Positions 34,901 through 44,113 of a DNA stretch of 64,000 nt are shown here, piece after piece; within the stretch, counting starts at the first letter, position 1; every line of letters begins with the position of its first letter. The translations under genes and the position numbers were made by a program. Below the pieces are notes generated by a model. That model saw only the letters and a program-made list of their open reading frames with translations. It searched no databases and was not told where the DNA came from. This DNA is from Bacteroidia bacterium (lineage in GTDB: Bacteria; Bacteroidota; Bacteroidia; J057), in assembly GCA_022760475.1 (NCBI GenBank), contig JALEFZ010000055.1, positions 248,001-312,000 of the forward strand. The letters run 5' to 3'.

Positions 34901-37248
34901 ATGCCATATGTCCTCCATTCAAACAGGCATCTGATACAATTTATATAAGGGTATTTACTGACTTCAAATCATTTGCCGGACGTGATACCTTCTTCTGTGA
35001 AGGCACAGGTGGCTTGAACCTGGGAGTTACGCCTATAGGTGGAGATGCTCCTTATTTCTACCAGTGGTACTGTGATGATCCGGGCAATTGTGGCTTCTTC
35101 CCTAATGGGAACCAGCCTAACCCTAATGTAAATCCAAATGGAACTACTACTTATTCGGTACAGCTTACCGATGCTAATGGCTGTACCAGTGAATTTGATG
35201 ATATCGAGGTAAATGTAGCGCCTTTGCCAATCGTAGATGCAGGACCTGATGTTGCCATATGTGAAGTTGGACTTGGAACCAGACTAAACGGAAGGGTCTT
35301 GAATGATTCGGTCTCTAAAGGGCCCTATACGTACAATTGGTTCCCCTCTTCAGGATTGAGTTTGGCCAGTACCAATGACCCATTTGCAAGGCCTGATACC
35401 ACCACAATCTATACCCTGGTTGTAACAGATGCACTTGGATGCTCGAGCTTCAGTTCTACGGTAGACCCACTAAGTACAGTAACCGTAGGGGTGAAACCTG
35501 CGCCTGTGGTTGAAGCAGGTCCTGACCTTGATCTCTGTCTGGGTGATACCTTGACTTTGACGGGATTTGCTGACAATGCAGGTCCTAATTACGATTACAT
35601 TTGGACTCCCTCCTTTGGACTAAATGATTCATCCTCGCAGAGTACACAAGCAAATCCAGATAGAACTACGACCTACTTCCTTATTGCCTTTTCCAATGGA
35701 TGTAGATCTGTGGCAGACTCTGCTACGGTTGTAGTTCATACCAAGCCTACCGTGGCTGATGTAGGCCCATTTGAAATATGTGCCCTTGATACCGTTCAGC
35801 TCAAAGCCTTGGCAGGAGGTGATCCGGATGCTTCGGAATATTCCTTTGCGTGGAGTCCAGGCCTATCTTTGGATGATTCTACCATAGCTAATCCTAAAGC
35901 CAGCCCGAATTTCTCTACCAATTATCAGTTGACTGCCACCTCCAACTTCGGATGTGGAAGTGGCTTCCTGGATGTGCCAGTTACTGTGAGGTCAACACCG
36001 GTGATAGATTTGAGATCCGACACCTCTATTTGTGAGGGAGATGTGCTCACGCTTAACAATATCGAGACCCGTTTTGGAGGAGCTACGACTGAGCCAACCT
36101 TCTACACATGGACACCGACCACAGGTCTGGATGATCCATTGATTCGGGAACCCAATGCAGCCCCAACGATCAATACTCAATACATCATCACTGCCAGAAC
36201 GGGAGCATGTGCCACCCAGGATACCATTTTTGTAGAGGTATTTCCAAAGGTTGAAGCCATTGCCTTCGCAGATACCACGCGTTTATGTTCCAATGACTCC
36301 ATTCAGCTAAGCTCTAGCGGAGGCAGGGGAGCTGCCACTTATGAGTGGAGCCCGGCAGTGGGATTGAGCAATCCTAATATTCCAAATCCGATGGCTTCGC
36401 CTGACACATCCATTACCTACACAGTAACGGTAACTGAAGGAGCTTGTAATGCTACGATTGACATTCCACTGAATGTGATTCCTTCACCGATCCTGGATTT
36501 CAGGACCTCAGATGCTACTTCATGTGATGAGGTAACAGTTTTCTTCCAGGCTTTGGCTGAGAATACTATTTCGTACGTTTGGGATTTCGGTGATGGTAGC
36601 CCCATTAGCAATGAAGTAAACCCCAACCATACTTACAGCGATTCTGGTGATTACGTGGTTACCCTTGTCGGTACTGGAACAGCAGGCTGTCAAACCATCG
36701 TACAGAAAACGGCTATAAGCATTAACCCTCCAGGCCAAGCAGACTTTGTAACCGACCCTCCTTTGAATGCAAATTTGCAACTTCCAGAAGCAAATATTTC
36801 CTTTATCAATACATCCGAAAAAGGTGTTGATTTCTACTGGGAATTTGGAGATGGAGGAACATCTTCCGAAGAAAACCCCTCTCATACCTACAAAGAGCCT
36901 GGAACCTACACCGTAAGGTTGGTCATCGTAGATGAAAGTGGCTGTATCAGCGAAGTTCTAAAGGGGACTGTTACCGTAGAACTTCCCAAAATCTTTATCC
37001 CCAATGTATTCTCACCCAATGCGGATGGAGTGAATGATACTTACCGAGTAACCTACACCGGTGCAGAACCATTTGTCATGGAAATTTTTGATCGTTGGGG
37101 ACGCGCTGTAGTAGATCAAATACAAAACCCGGGAGAGGGGTGGAATGGGATTACACGTGATGGTACAGAAGCAAGTGAGGGTGTTTACTATTATGTGGTA
37201 AGGATCGGAGATAGATTTTATAAAGGAAACCTGACTTTATTAAGATAA
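31927..37248 (+). CDS. Giant gliding-motility-associated surface protein with T9SS type B sorting domain
   Basis: The ATG at 31927 gives a clean signal peptide (MKRLITLIFLLVFSISWGSKAFA); a TTG at 31918 is a worse choice. The 1773-residue protein starts with the family opening THIVGAELFYECV. Six repeats of about 110 residues (about 310-1010) follow, each with DTIxV, FCYD, SPIF and QxCWTPxC signatures and FDTVxVR. About five Ig/PKD-like modules with xPVVxAGPD and GLxDP patterns come next, then two PKD domains (YVWDFGDGS, FYWEFGDGG). A gliding-motility C-terminal domain (IPNVFSPNADGVNDTY, WNG, GVYYYVVR) ends it. The likely role is T9SS-exported surface adhesion or motility. Confidence 0.93.
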   Translation: MKRLITLIFLLVFSISWGSKAFATHIVGAELFYECVDEPSNKYLVTLKLYRDCLNGQAPFDALITLFVFQANTGNAVQWVPITAPSRTPQIDPNSYGPCVATVPSICVQEGIYQDTLILPPVPGGYDIGWARCCRNVAIDNLVNPLGEGITFLAHVPSKDEVGGCNSMPTFDQVPPIFLCANETFTFDHSATDLDGDSLVYALTNPYTGLNTIFQGAGNPQQGGNDPTVDRFNNPMGPPPYRNVVFANGFSFLDPFGSGNFSLDSLTGFINVTPNQPGIYVFSVSVFEYRNGVLLSENRRDFQIHVIPCLTPEKPPIIQHTFAPNQNTNGDTIIVNGGEAFCYDVVLFDSIPSDSVRTFTVSSQFGNGSFFPPAATWNFQYDSASGISGQVCWDPACQYSGQTISLIVGGRDPADCITIADVFDTVWVRILPDINQPPAIAASRAGQNIQNDTIVVNANDNLCYDLVVNDPDIQDNLSLVGISPIFSSANPPLITQSGTNPINAQLCWTPGCDLEGQVVELRVRAEDIAECKDSDLAFSSTFIRIEVPPNNPPALNTNLVGTVFSNDTIFVNAEDNFCFNFTSIDPNTGDTLSFVPVSPIFNSPGGPTTNTTGINPLNGQVCWTPGCNFENQVIPLIFGAEDQGQCSNQLDVFDTVYVSVQVPPNNAPSIASNLTNLVTNGDTIIIDANQNFCYNYVADDPNLQDILSVSTISAIFNQPNGPTFNTSGTNPVAGQICWTPSCDFTGQVIPLVLRVDDDAACSAQASDFDTVFVRVDVPPNAPPVAAHFLPPSQSNGDTIIVDAQEPFCYDVNFQDPNVGDSLTAFTVSPIFTGPNAPVFTPSGINPVVGQICWTPSCDDEGQLFQLIVGVEDNGQCNNTFEAFDTTYVRIRQPITLPPVVGHNISENREVRNDTIFIEVGDSACYDFFVADRTSARGVNYDFTFEDQFGNNLPITAFNVEQRNDSILGRICFFANCTRGGTTFRSIITGVDDAICPPFKQASDTIYIRVFTDFKSFAGRDTFFCEGTGGLNLGVTPIGGDAPYFYQWYCDDPGNCGFFPNGNQPNPNVNPNGTTTYSVQLTDANGCTSEFDDIEVNVAPLPIVDAGPDVAICEVGLGTRLNGRVLNDSVSKGPYTYNWFPSSGLSLASTNDPFARPDTTTIYTLVVTDALGCSSFSSTVDPLSTVTVGVKPAPVVEAGPDLDLCLGDTLTLTGFADNAGPNYDYIWTPSFGLNDSSSQSTQANPDRTTTYFLIAFSNGCRSVADSATVVVHTKPTVADVGPFEICALDTVQLKALAGGDPDASEYSFAWSPGLSLDDSTIANPKASPNFSTNYQLTATSNFGCGSGFLDVPVTVRSTPVIDLRSDTSICEGDVLTLNNIETRFGGATTEPTFYTWTPTTGLDDPLIREPNAAPTINTQYIITARTGACATQDTIFVEVFPKVEAIAFADTTRLCSNDSIQLSSSGGRGAATYEWSPAVGLSNPNIPNPMASPDTSITYTVTVTEGACNATIDIPLNVIPSPILDFRTSDATSCDEVTVFFQALAENTISYVWDFGDGSPISNEVNPNHTYSDSGDYVVTLVGTGTAGCQTIVQKTAISINPPGQADFVTDPPLNANLQLPEANISFINTSEKGVDFYWEFGDGGTSSEENPSHTYKEPGTYTVRLVIVDESGCISEVLKGTVTVELPKIFIPNVFSPNADGVNDTYRVTYTGAEPFVMEIFDRWGRAVVDQIQNPGEGWNGITRDGTEASEGVYYYVVRIGDRFYKGNLTLLR

Positions 37249-37539
37249 ATGGAGATTACAGATAAACTGATTGATAAATTGGCTGCCCTATCAAAACTGA
37301 GTTTTGAGGCAGATGAAAAGGAAAAAATCAGGTTAGACCTTCAAAAAATGTTGGATTTTGTAGACCAATTGAAGGAAATAGATGTAGAAGGTGTGGAACC
37401 ACTCATCCATATGATGGATGAAGAAGTGGAACTTCGCTTGGATGAAGCTGAACCAGCCCTCGAGCCTGATGAGGTAGTGAAAAATGCTCCCGAAAAGGAA
37501 GGCTATTTTTTCAGGGTGCCTAAAGTTGTCAAAAAATGA
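37249..37539 (+). CDS. gatC: Asp-tRNA(Asn)/Glu-tRNA(Gln) amidotransferase subunit C
   Basis: GatC stabilises the GatAB amidotransferase that converts mischarged Glu-tRNA(Gln) or Asp-tRNA(Asn) to the correct amides. The 96 residues show the family pattern: LAALSKLSFEADEKEKIRLDLQKMLDFVDQL, then EGVEPLIHM, LRLDEAEP and KNAPEKEGYFFRVPKVV. The ATG directly follows the TAA of the giant surface gene with no gap, suggesting translational coupling; gatA and gatB are not in the window. A terminator-like hairpin lies about 60 bases downstream. Confidence 0.96.
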   Translation: MEITDKLIDKLAALSKLSFEADEKEKIRLDLQKMLDFVDQLKEIDVEGVEPLIHMMDEEVELRLDEAEPALEPDEVVKNAPEKEGYFFRVPKVVKK

Positions 37540-37601
37540 ACATTAGCCTGAGAAGGAAGATTTTTCTGTAACTTTTTGGGTGATAATACCTTATTATGTA
37601 G

Positions 37602-37634
37602 AAGCCGGACCATAGAATGTGCTCCGGCTTTTAT
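37602..37634 (+). terminator. Terminator-like hairpin after gatC
   Basis: An 8-bp stem (AAGCCGGA, closing arm TCCGGCTT at 37623-37630) is followed by a short T-rich tail. It overlaps the GTG at 37619, which argues that the next gene begins at ATG 37646. Confidence 0.6.
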
Positions 37635-37645
37635 ATGTTTGTAAT

Positions 37646-40600
37646 ATGGACTTGAAGAGACTTCCCTTTTTACCTATACAGTATTTTTATCATCAGTTTT
37701 CAAGGGTAGAAAAAGTTACTTTTCTTTTTTCTCTCGCCCTGATCCTTGTTTCAGGGGGCTTTTTAACTGTGAGCTATATCAATCCCACTCAATGGGCGCT
37801 TGACACCTATGTCCTTCAGTCCACCGTAGGAGAAACAGCTCAAGTAGACAAGTTTGAATCCAATTACAGAGAGTTTGATGTAAACTTTCCTGTCTATTGG
37901 CAAAAAATGATACATGCTGCGGGGCCTATTTTACCCAAATCCTTTCCCTTTCTGCTTTTCGTTGCCCTCCAAGTATTGGCGTGGACATTGGTAATAAGTG
38001 TTACCACCAACATAAAATCTAGGTGGATTTATCTTTTTTACTTCCTCTTTCTGCTTTTTATTCACTTTTCTGGGATACATCAGCTTTGGTTTGAGGAAGA
38101 AAGTCTTACTGGACGTCTGGTAGAGTTCGGAATAATATGTTCCTACCTGATCCCAACATACCTGTTTCAGGTAAGGATTCTCAACTGGTCCTTTGGTATT
38201 CGTCTTTTAATTTTCTCTGCACTTTCTCTGCTTTGGTTTGGGGTCCCACTAATGGGCGGAGATGTATTGGATGCTCATGGCATCATGCAAAACGCCTTTT
38301 ACTTCAACATTTTCTTATTTATCCCCTTTGCAATTTTTGCCGCAAAAGATTTGGTTAATCTGGTTGTATTGGTTGGGAATAACCGCCCACAGAAAGAGAG
38401 CCGATGGTCGATGGGAATCATCTTCTCCATCATTGGACTATTATTGATCATCGAACTCTCATGGATGCATGAATTTTTTAATTGGAACTTTTTGGGAGAG
38501 GATTTTCGCTTGGGACTGAGGCCAAGTTATCTCTTGATTGTGGTGGCCTTTTTTACTCCATTTACTTCCCAAAATCTATATCATCAGGTCAGGTCATTCT
38601 TAAATAGTCAATTTGTCTTTGTCATTTTCCTCGCTTCATGGGGAGTTCTCGCCATGTCTTTTGCCGCAGTATGTCTGGCCACGGGAGATATGCTGTTCAA
38701 TTACGCCCTTGACAGGATGTTAGCCATATTTTTCTTAAGTGTGACCCTTTTTTACTCCTTTTTCATATTGGCGAATCATGCGGGCTATCTCAGACGAAAA
38801 ATTAACTTTTACTACCTGATGACCCAAGCCACTGATTTCAGTTTTTTTGTAGTCTGGTTGCTTTCATTGGGAGGTATTGTAGTCATTGAGGGAATGGAGA
38901 AATGGAAAAGCCTGACTTTGATTTCTCATACTTATACCATGAATATCGGTGATGAGGCATGGTATAAAAATGAATTCGACAGGGCAGAAAAAGCCTATTC
39001 CCTTGCCGCAGCGAATGTAGCCTCCAGTGTGAAAGCAAACTATAACCTGGCCAATCTATACTTACTAAAGCCAAAATCAGAAGGAATTGCCATCGAGGCC
39101 TATAAGCAGTCTGTCAAGGTATTTGATTTTGAATATGGCTGGCTGAATGCTGCCCAGCTTTTAAATGAAACAGGGAATAAGGAGCAGGCAACTGTGTTGT
39201 TGAATGTGGCGCGCGAGAGAATGCCCCTTGATTCCAAAATTGCCAACAACCTCGCACTTAACTTTTGGGAAGGATCAAGCATCCGAAGTTATCAGGCAGA
39301 TTCGGCGATTTCTATAATTAAAAAGGCTTTGCTCAATAAACCTGAAGATGAAATTCTCTTGTCCCATCTGGGCATAATTTACCATCAGAATGAATTGTCC
39401 AAGGAAGCAGAATCTTTTTTCAAAGCCTCTATCGAAAGCGATCCCGCTCAAAAGGGAGTTTGGACAAATTACCTGGTCTGGAACCTTCAGAATGGCAATA
39501 AATTTAGCCCTTACTCAGATGAATACAGTGCTTTGGTGAATAAGGATTTTTGGCTGACCTATCACCATTTCCTCATGCAAAAAGAATTGGGTTCTGATAC
39601 CCTGGGTTTACAACTATTGAAGCAGACTGCCAATAAAGCAAGCACTCCAGAAGCTATTCTCCTGGATGGTTGGCGTTTGCTAAAGCAAGATTCCATGGAA
39701 CTCGGTGAAAGCCGCCTGACTTTCCTGGCCAATACAAATCGCCAATTTGCTCCTGCTGCAAACCAACTGCTTGGATATTATTTTCTGGAGCATGATATGC
39801 CAGCCAAAGCCAGATTCTACTTCAAGAAACAAGGTGAGGCAGGGGATGCCAAAGGAAAGCTGTATGCGACCTTCATGAACCTGGATATGGGCTTTCTCGA
39901 GGCTGGAAACAAGGAGCTTACCCTCTTAAGGGGCCAAGAACCTGAGCTGTTCCCTGAAATTTCGAGGGAATTGGCCATCCTTTTGAAGGCATATGGCCAG
40001 GAGATTTTTGCCCAGACAGAATGGGATCTTTCTACCCTGAACCTGAATGAGAGGATGCGAGCTGGAATTTATTCCGATAGCATAGGCCAGTATGCTTTTG
40101 CCTTGGAAAACTTCAGGCAAGTCATTGATTATGATTCCATGACGATTGCTCCCTATCTAGAGTTAGGTAGAATTTACAACAAATATAGAGATACCTTATC
40201 CGTTACGAACCTGACATTTGGCCTGGAAAAGGATCCTGATAATAAAGAAATGCTCAGGGAAATGGCCTTGGGATACATCTATCAAAAGCGGTTTGACGAG
40301 GCCTTGAGCCGCATGGATACCAGCTCGACCGAAACAACAGATCGCCTGGTATATGGAGAGTGGCTATTTCAAAAAGACCAGATTGAAAATGCTGAAATGG
40401 TATGGGATTCAGCATTTAAAATGGATCAAACCTATCGCCCATTAATCTTGAGAATGGCGAGGCATTATGCTGAAAATAATGAAATCGGAAAAGCTTATGA
40501 CCTGATTTCTAAGGCATTGTACTTAAACGATCAAAATCCGGATTATTGGTACTACCTCGCCTTGTTTGCGGAGGGATATGGAGAGCTGGGGGAAGCAAAA

Positions 40601-40690
40601 CTGGGAAGAGAAAAAGTTGAAGAATTATATCCGGAAGGTAAGAGGAAAGAAATAATCAAAAAAAGCCTACAAAAGCCACTCAGACCTTAA
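37646..40690 (+). CDS. Multi-pass membrane protein with periplasmic or cytoplasmic TPR domain
   Basis: The ATG at 37646 (MDLKRLPFLP) is preferred over the GTG at 37619, which lies inside the upstream terminator stem. The N-terminal 410 residues contain about 11 hydrophobic helices. The remaining 600 residues are helical repeats of TPR type, e.g. AEKAYSLAAANVASSVKANYNLANLYL, AESFFKASIESDP and the region GKAYDLISKALYLNDQNPDYWYYLA. No enzymatic motif was found. Such TPR membrane proteins act as scaffolds; the partner is unknown. It is separate from ppk1, which begins 73 bases later. Confidence 0.85.
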   Translation: MDLKRLPFLPIQYFYHQFSRVEKVTFLFSLALILVSGGFLTVSYINPTQWALDTYVLQSTVGETAQVDKFESNYREFDVNFPVYWQKMIHAAGPILPKSFPFLLFVALQVLAWTLVISVTTNIKSRWIYLFYFLFLLFIHFSGIHQLWFEEESLTGRLVEFGIICSYLIPTYLFQVRILNWSFGIRLLIFSALSLLWFGVPLMGGDVLDAHGIMQNAFYFNIFLFIPFAIFAAKDLVNLVVLVGNNRPQKESRWSMGIIFSIIGLLLIIELSWMHEFFNWNFLGEDFRLGLRPSYLLIVVAFFTPFTSQNLYHQVRSFLNSQFVFVIFLASWGVLAMSFAAVCLATGDMLFNYALDRMLAIFFLSVTLFYSFFILANHAGYLRRKINFYYLMTQATDFSFFVVWLLSLGGIVVIEGMEKWKSLTLISHTYTMNIGDEAWYKNEFDRAEKAYSLAAANVASSVKANYNLANLYLLKPKSEGIAIEAYKQSVKVFDFEYGWLNAAQLLNETGNKEQATVLLNVARERMPLDSKIANNLALNFWEGSSIRSYQADSAISIIKKALLNKPEDEILLSHLGIIYHQNELSKEAESFFKASIESDPAQKGVWTNYLVWNLQNGNKFSPYSDEYSALVNKDFWLTYHHFLMQKELGSDTLGLQLLKQTANKASTPEAILLDGWRLLKQDSMELGESRLTFLANTNRQFAPAANQLLGYYFLEHDMPAKARFYFKKQGEAGDAKGKLYATFMNLDMGFLEAGNKELTLLRGQEPELFPEISRELAILLKAYGQEIFAQTEWDLSTLNLNERMRAGIYSDSIGQYAFALENFRQVIDYDSMTIAPYLELGRIYNKYRDTLSVTNLTFGLEKDPDNKEMLREMALGYIYQKRFDEALSRMDTSSTETTDRLVYGEWLFQKDQIENAEMVWDSAFKMDQTYRPLILRMARHYAENNEIGKAYDLISKALYLNDQNPDYWYYLALFAEGYGELGEAKLGREKVEELYPEGKRKEIIKKSLQKPLRP

Positions 40691-40763
40691 CAAAGGCCTA
40701 ATCATTGAGACTTGGTGGGGTATTGATTTAACCCTAAATTGCAGCAAATCAAGTCCTGACAAC

Positions 40764-42869
40764 ATGCTTAGCAAAGAGAGGTTTTTCCCAAGGGATTTAA
40801 GTTGGCTTTCCTTCAATTACCGAGTACTTCTGGAAGCTGCAGACGAGGACCTACCCTTGTATGAACGGATCAAGTTTTTGGCCATTTATTCCTCCAACAT
40901 GGGGGAATTCTACAGGGTGCGGGTAGCTGCCATTCAAGGTCTGATCAAATACCAGAAAAACACTCCTAATCAAATTTCCGGACTTAGCCCGGAATTGCTC
41001 CTTGAGCAGATCAAGGCTGAAGTTTATCGTCAACAGGAAGTTTTTGGCCAAATATTTCATGGCCAGATTCTCCCCGACTTGAAAAATGAAGGCATTAATT
41101 TGCTTTTGAATCCACCCGAATTTGAGGTTCATCAGGAATTCATCCGAAACTTCTTCAAAGGAGAACTCCAGGCATTTCTACATACAGAGGTGCTTCGCAA
41201 AAATAAAATCCTTCACTTTCTAAGGGAGGGAGCACTTTACCTTTGCATCAAACTGAGAAACAGGCCCAGGAATTATGCCAAATTAGATATTGATGATTTG
41301 GCAAAAAAATCTGAATCTAAAAGAATCCGATACGCATTGATTCAGATACCAACGCATTATTTCCCAAGATTCATTGAGCTTCCACAGGTAGATGGAGGAC
41401 ATTACTATATGTTCCTGGATGACATCATTCGTTTCAATCTGAAACAGATTTTTCATGGATATGACATACTTGCCTCTCATAGCATCAAACTGAACCGTAA
41501 TGCAGACCTGCTCATTGAAGATGAGTTTGATGGAAATTTGGTAGATAAGATAAAGTCAAGCCTTAAGAGGAGAAAGGTTGGCTACCCTTCGAGGTTCCTT
41601 TATGACCAAGCAATGCCTCCAAGCATGTTGAAGTATCTGCGAGATACATTCGATCTGAAAAAGAGGGAACTGGTTCCAGGAGGGAAGTACCATAGCTATT
41701 CTGACTTTTTTGGCTTCCCGAATCCCTATTCACCCAGGCTGGAAAAGGAGCCAATGCCACCTATGCCCAAATCAGAGTTCAAGTTGTATGCAAATATGTT
41801 TGCGGCGATTCAGTTAAAAAACTGGTTGCTCCATTTCCCATATCATAGCTATGATCCAGTCTTGAGCTTTTTGAATCAGGCTGCAACAGATCCTGCTGTT
41901 ACAAAAATTTATGCGACCCAATACCGTGTTGCCTCCAACTCTCAGATTGTCAACGCCTTGATCAGGGCTGCCCAAAACAACAAAGAGGTCAACGTCTTTG
42001 TAGAGATCAAAGCACGCTTTGATGAAGCTTCCAACCTCAAGTCAGCCGAAGCCATGCGTGAAGCAGGGGTAAATATTGTTTACAGCATGCCTGGCTTGAA
42101 GGTCCATGCCAAGGTAGCAATGGTTATCAGGATGGAGAATGAGCAGGAAAAAGGATATGCTTTCTTAAGTACAGGGAATTTTAATGAAAAAACTGCGGCC
42201 ATTTATACTGATCAAGGATTCTTTACTTCCAATGAGTTGATTATTAATGAGCTAGGGGAATTGTTCAAGCATCTTACCGACTGGAATTATAAGCCTCAGC
42301 CATTTGAAAGGCTCCTGGTTGCACAATTTGGGATGAAGGAAAAGTTCCTTGACTTCATTCAACATGAAATTGATCAGGCCAAAGTAGGAAGACCTGCAGG
42401 GATCAGCATCAAGCTAAACAACCTGGAAGATCCTGTCATGATTGAGAAGCTTTATGAAGCGAGTCAGGCAGGTGTGAAGATTAGACTGATTGTAAGGGGA
42501 ATCTGTGCCCTAAGACCCGGTTTGCCTGACCTCAGTGAAAATATTACCATCAGACGTATAGTTGACCAGTTCTTGGAGCATACCAGGTTATTCATTTTCC
42601 ATCACTCAGGAGAGGAAAAGATGTACCTGGGCTCAGCGGATTGGATGAAAAGAAACCTCAACAGGAGGATTGAGGTAGCTTTTCCAATCATGGAAAAGCA
42701 GTTGAAAAAAGAACTGAAGAACATTTTTGAGATCCAGTGGAAGGATAATGTGAAGGCTACACAGATTGATCATGACCTTCAGAATCAGAAGTTCTACAAC
42801 GATGAGGAACCGACGAGAGCACAATGGGAGATCTACAAGCGCATTAAAAGTGGAAAATTGCATGAATAG
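40764..42869 (+). CDS. ppk1: Polyphosphate kinase 1
   Basis: PPK1 reversibly polymerises the gamma phosphate of ATP into polyphosphate. The 701 residues cover all domains: the N domain begins FFPRDLSWLSFNYRVLLEAAD, the H domain has YSSNMGEFYRVRVAA, and the C1 domain has YRVASNSQIVNALI, VEIKARFDEASN and the catalytic His448 in GLKVHAKVAMV. The C2 domain has RGICALRPG and YLGSADWMKRNLNRRIEV. The gene is followed after only 2 bases by an unknown ORF, suggesting coupled expression. Confidence 0.97.
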   Translation: MLSKERFFPRDLSWLSFNYRVLLEAADEDLPLYERIKFLAIYSSNMGEFYRVRVAAIQGLIKYQKNTPNQISGLSPELLLEQIKAEVYRQQEVFGQIFHGQILPDLKNEGINLLLNPPEFEVHQEFIRNFFKGELQAFLHTEVLRKNKILHFLREGALYLCIKLRNRPRNYAKLDIDDLAKKSESKRIRYALIQIPTHYFPRFIELPQVDGGHYYMFLDDIIRFNLKQIFHGYDILASHSIKLNRNADLLIEDEFDGNLVDKIKSSLKRRKVGYPSRFLYDQAMPPSMLKYLRDTFDLKKRELVPGGKYHSYSDFFGFPNPYSPRLEKEPMPPMPKSEFKLYANMFAAIQLKNWLLHFPYHSYDPVLSFLNQAATDPAVTKIYATQYRVASNSQIVNALIRAAQNNKEVNVFVEIKARFDEASNLKSAEAMREAGVNIVYSMPGLKVHAKVAMVIRMENEQEKGYAFLSTGNFNEKTAAIYTDQGFFTSNELIINELGELFKHLTDWNYKPQPFERLLVAQFGMKEKFLDFIQHEIDQAKVGRPAGISIKLNNLEDPVMIEKLYEASQAGVKIRLIVRGICALRPGLPDLSENITIRRIVDQFLEHTRLFIFHHSGEEKMYLGSADWMKRNLNRRIEVAFPIMEKQLKKELKNIFEIQWKDNVKATQIDHDLQNQKFYNDEEPTRAQWEIYKRIKSGKLHE

Positions 42870-42871
42870 AA

Positions 42872-43948
42872 ATGAGAGCTGAAGGAGGACAAATAGAAAG
42901 CTTATTAACAATTATCTCTCAATCGCGAAGGCTGCTTGTAGAACTCTATGATTCGTATTTCTCAGGTAGACCACTCCCTTATAAGGATGCCCTCCTACTC
43001 TTATCGGATGATAATCAGCGTTTTCAAGCATTGTTGAGTCATGGGCTTCTTGAAATCGGCTCGGAAGGCGTTCGCCTAAATCCTGACTGGAAACTTTTTC
43101 TAAAAAAGACCTGTGAGGGAAAATCAATCTTTGATTTCGACAGCTTGGAAAAAAAATTGAATGAGATAGAAGAGGCTTTATCACAAGAGGCCAATGCTGT
43201 ACCCATTGAAGAAATCATCCTGAAATTGCGAATTATCCATGAAGAATGGTTCAATCTTTTTAAGCCAGAACAAAGGGGAGAAAATTTAGAAAATAAAAAA
43301 ATTAAAGAGCTTCAAGGGCGTTGGGAACATATAGTTTGGCTCGATTTGAAGAAGTTTTGGGGTTTACGTGAGAGTTGGGATTCCTTTATCATCGATATCT
43401 GGGAAGAGGCAAATTTTTTAAAGTCCAAATTTCAAGAATTTTATAGCAATGATCTGAATAATAAAAATAGGCTACCAGATTTTATTAGGAATCTACTTGA
43501 AAAGAGATCCGAATCGGAAGAAAAATTAAAACAAAATATCTATCAGGTACTCGAAGAAGAACAAACGTTATTTTGGCATCCTTCAGTGAGTAGAACAACA
43601 CGGATTTTGCCTGCTTATTTTGAGGGAGGAGAAGGAAAACTAAGCGCAAAAAGAATTAAGGGCAGAAAAAAGATAAATCTTAAAAAGCAGAAAAAACCTC
43701 AAATAGACTTGGAAATTATCTCTGATGACTATGCCCAAGCTGATCTTTCGGAGATCATGGAGTCATTTTGGGGAGGTGATCATGACTTGGCAGACCATAT
43801 TGCAAAACATCCTAAAACAAAAAATCTTGATGGAGGAAGGCAGCGAGATCTCTTTTTCAAATGTCTTTTCAGGTATAGGGATCGCTTAATTAGGCTTTCT
43901 ACTAAAAAGAAAAAAAATCAAGAACTCTGGGTAGAAAAGAAGGACTGA
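42872..43948 (+). CDS. Unknown 358-residue protein coupled to ppk1
   Basis: The ATG lies 2 bases after the ppk1 stop, so the two genes are probably translated from one message. The N-terminal 75 residues look like a winged-helix-type domain (helices, then LLSHGLLEIGSEGVRLNP as wing and strand). Residues 90-240 are helical and charged, probably a helical bundle with coiled-coil character. A Lys-rich linker (about 260-285) leads to a C-terminal helical part. No signal peptide, membrane helix or catalytic motif was seen and no family was recognised. A regulatory or DNA-binding role is only a guess from the N-terminal pattern. Confidence 0.72.
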   Translation: MRAEGGQIESLLTIISQSRRLLVELYDSYFSGRPLPYKDALLLLSDDNQRFQALLSHGLLEIGSEGVRLNPDWKLFLKKTCEGKSIFDFDSLEKKLNEIEEALSQEANAVPIEEIILKLRIIHEEWFNLFKPEQRGENLENKKIKELQGRWEHIVWLDLKKFWGLRESWDSFIIDIWEEANFLKSKFQEFYSNDLNNKNRLPDFIRNLLEKRSESEEKLKQNIYQVLEEEQTLFWHPSVSRTTRILPAYFEGGEGKLSAKRIKGRKKINLKKQKKPQIDLEIISDDYAQADLSEIMESFWGGDHDLADHIAKHPKTKNLDGGRQRDLFFKCLFRYRDRLIRLSTKKKKNQELWVEKKD

Positions 43949-43992
43949 AAGCTCGAAATTGAGAATTTATCTGCTAAAAACAGGACTTCTTA

Positions 43993-44022
43993 TTGAAACT
44001 AAAGGATAAATGCCTAACTTTT
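43993..44022 (+). promoter_or_regulatory. Promoter of the ECF sigma gene
   Basis: TTG at 43993-43995, a 19-base spacer and TAACTTTT at 44015-44022 (one mismatch to TAnnTTTG). The leader would be about 85 bases. Confidence 0.45.
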
Positions 44023-44113
44023 ATTCTTACAATAGAAAGCAATAAACTAAATAAGTAGAGGATACTAGATAAATAGCTAAAAGTAGAAATCCCCAATAAT
44101 AGTAGTGTTTTTT

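Noticed and set aside
32860-34960. CRISPR-like or satellite array
   Set aside because: The repeats are in-frame protein repeats of about 330 bases with variable sequence, not short identical repeats with spacers.
37619-37645. GTG as start of the TPR membrane protein
   Set aside because: The GTG lies in the loop of the terminator-like hairpin after gatC, while the ATG at 37646 is clear of it.
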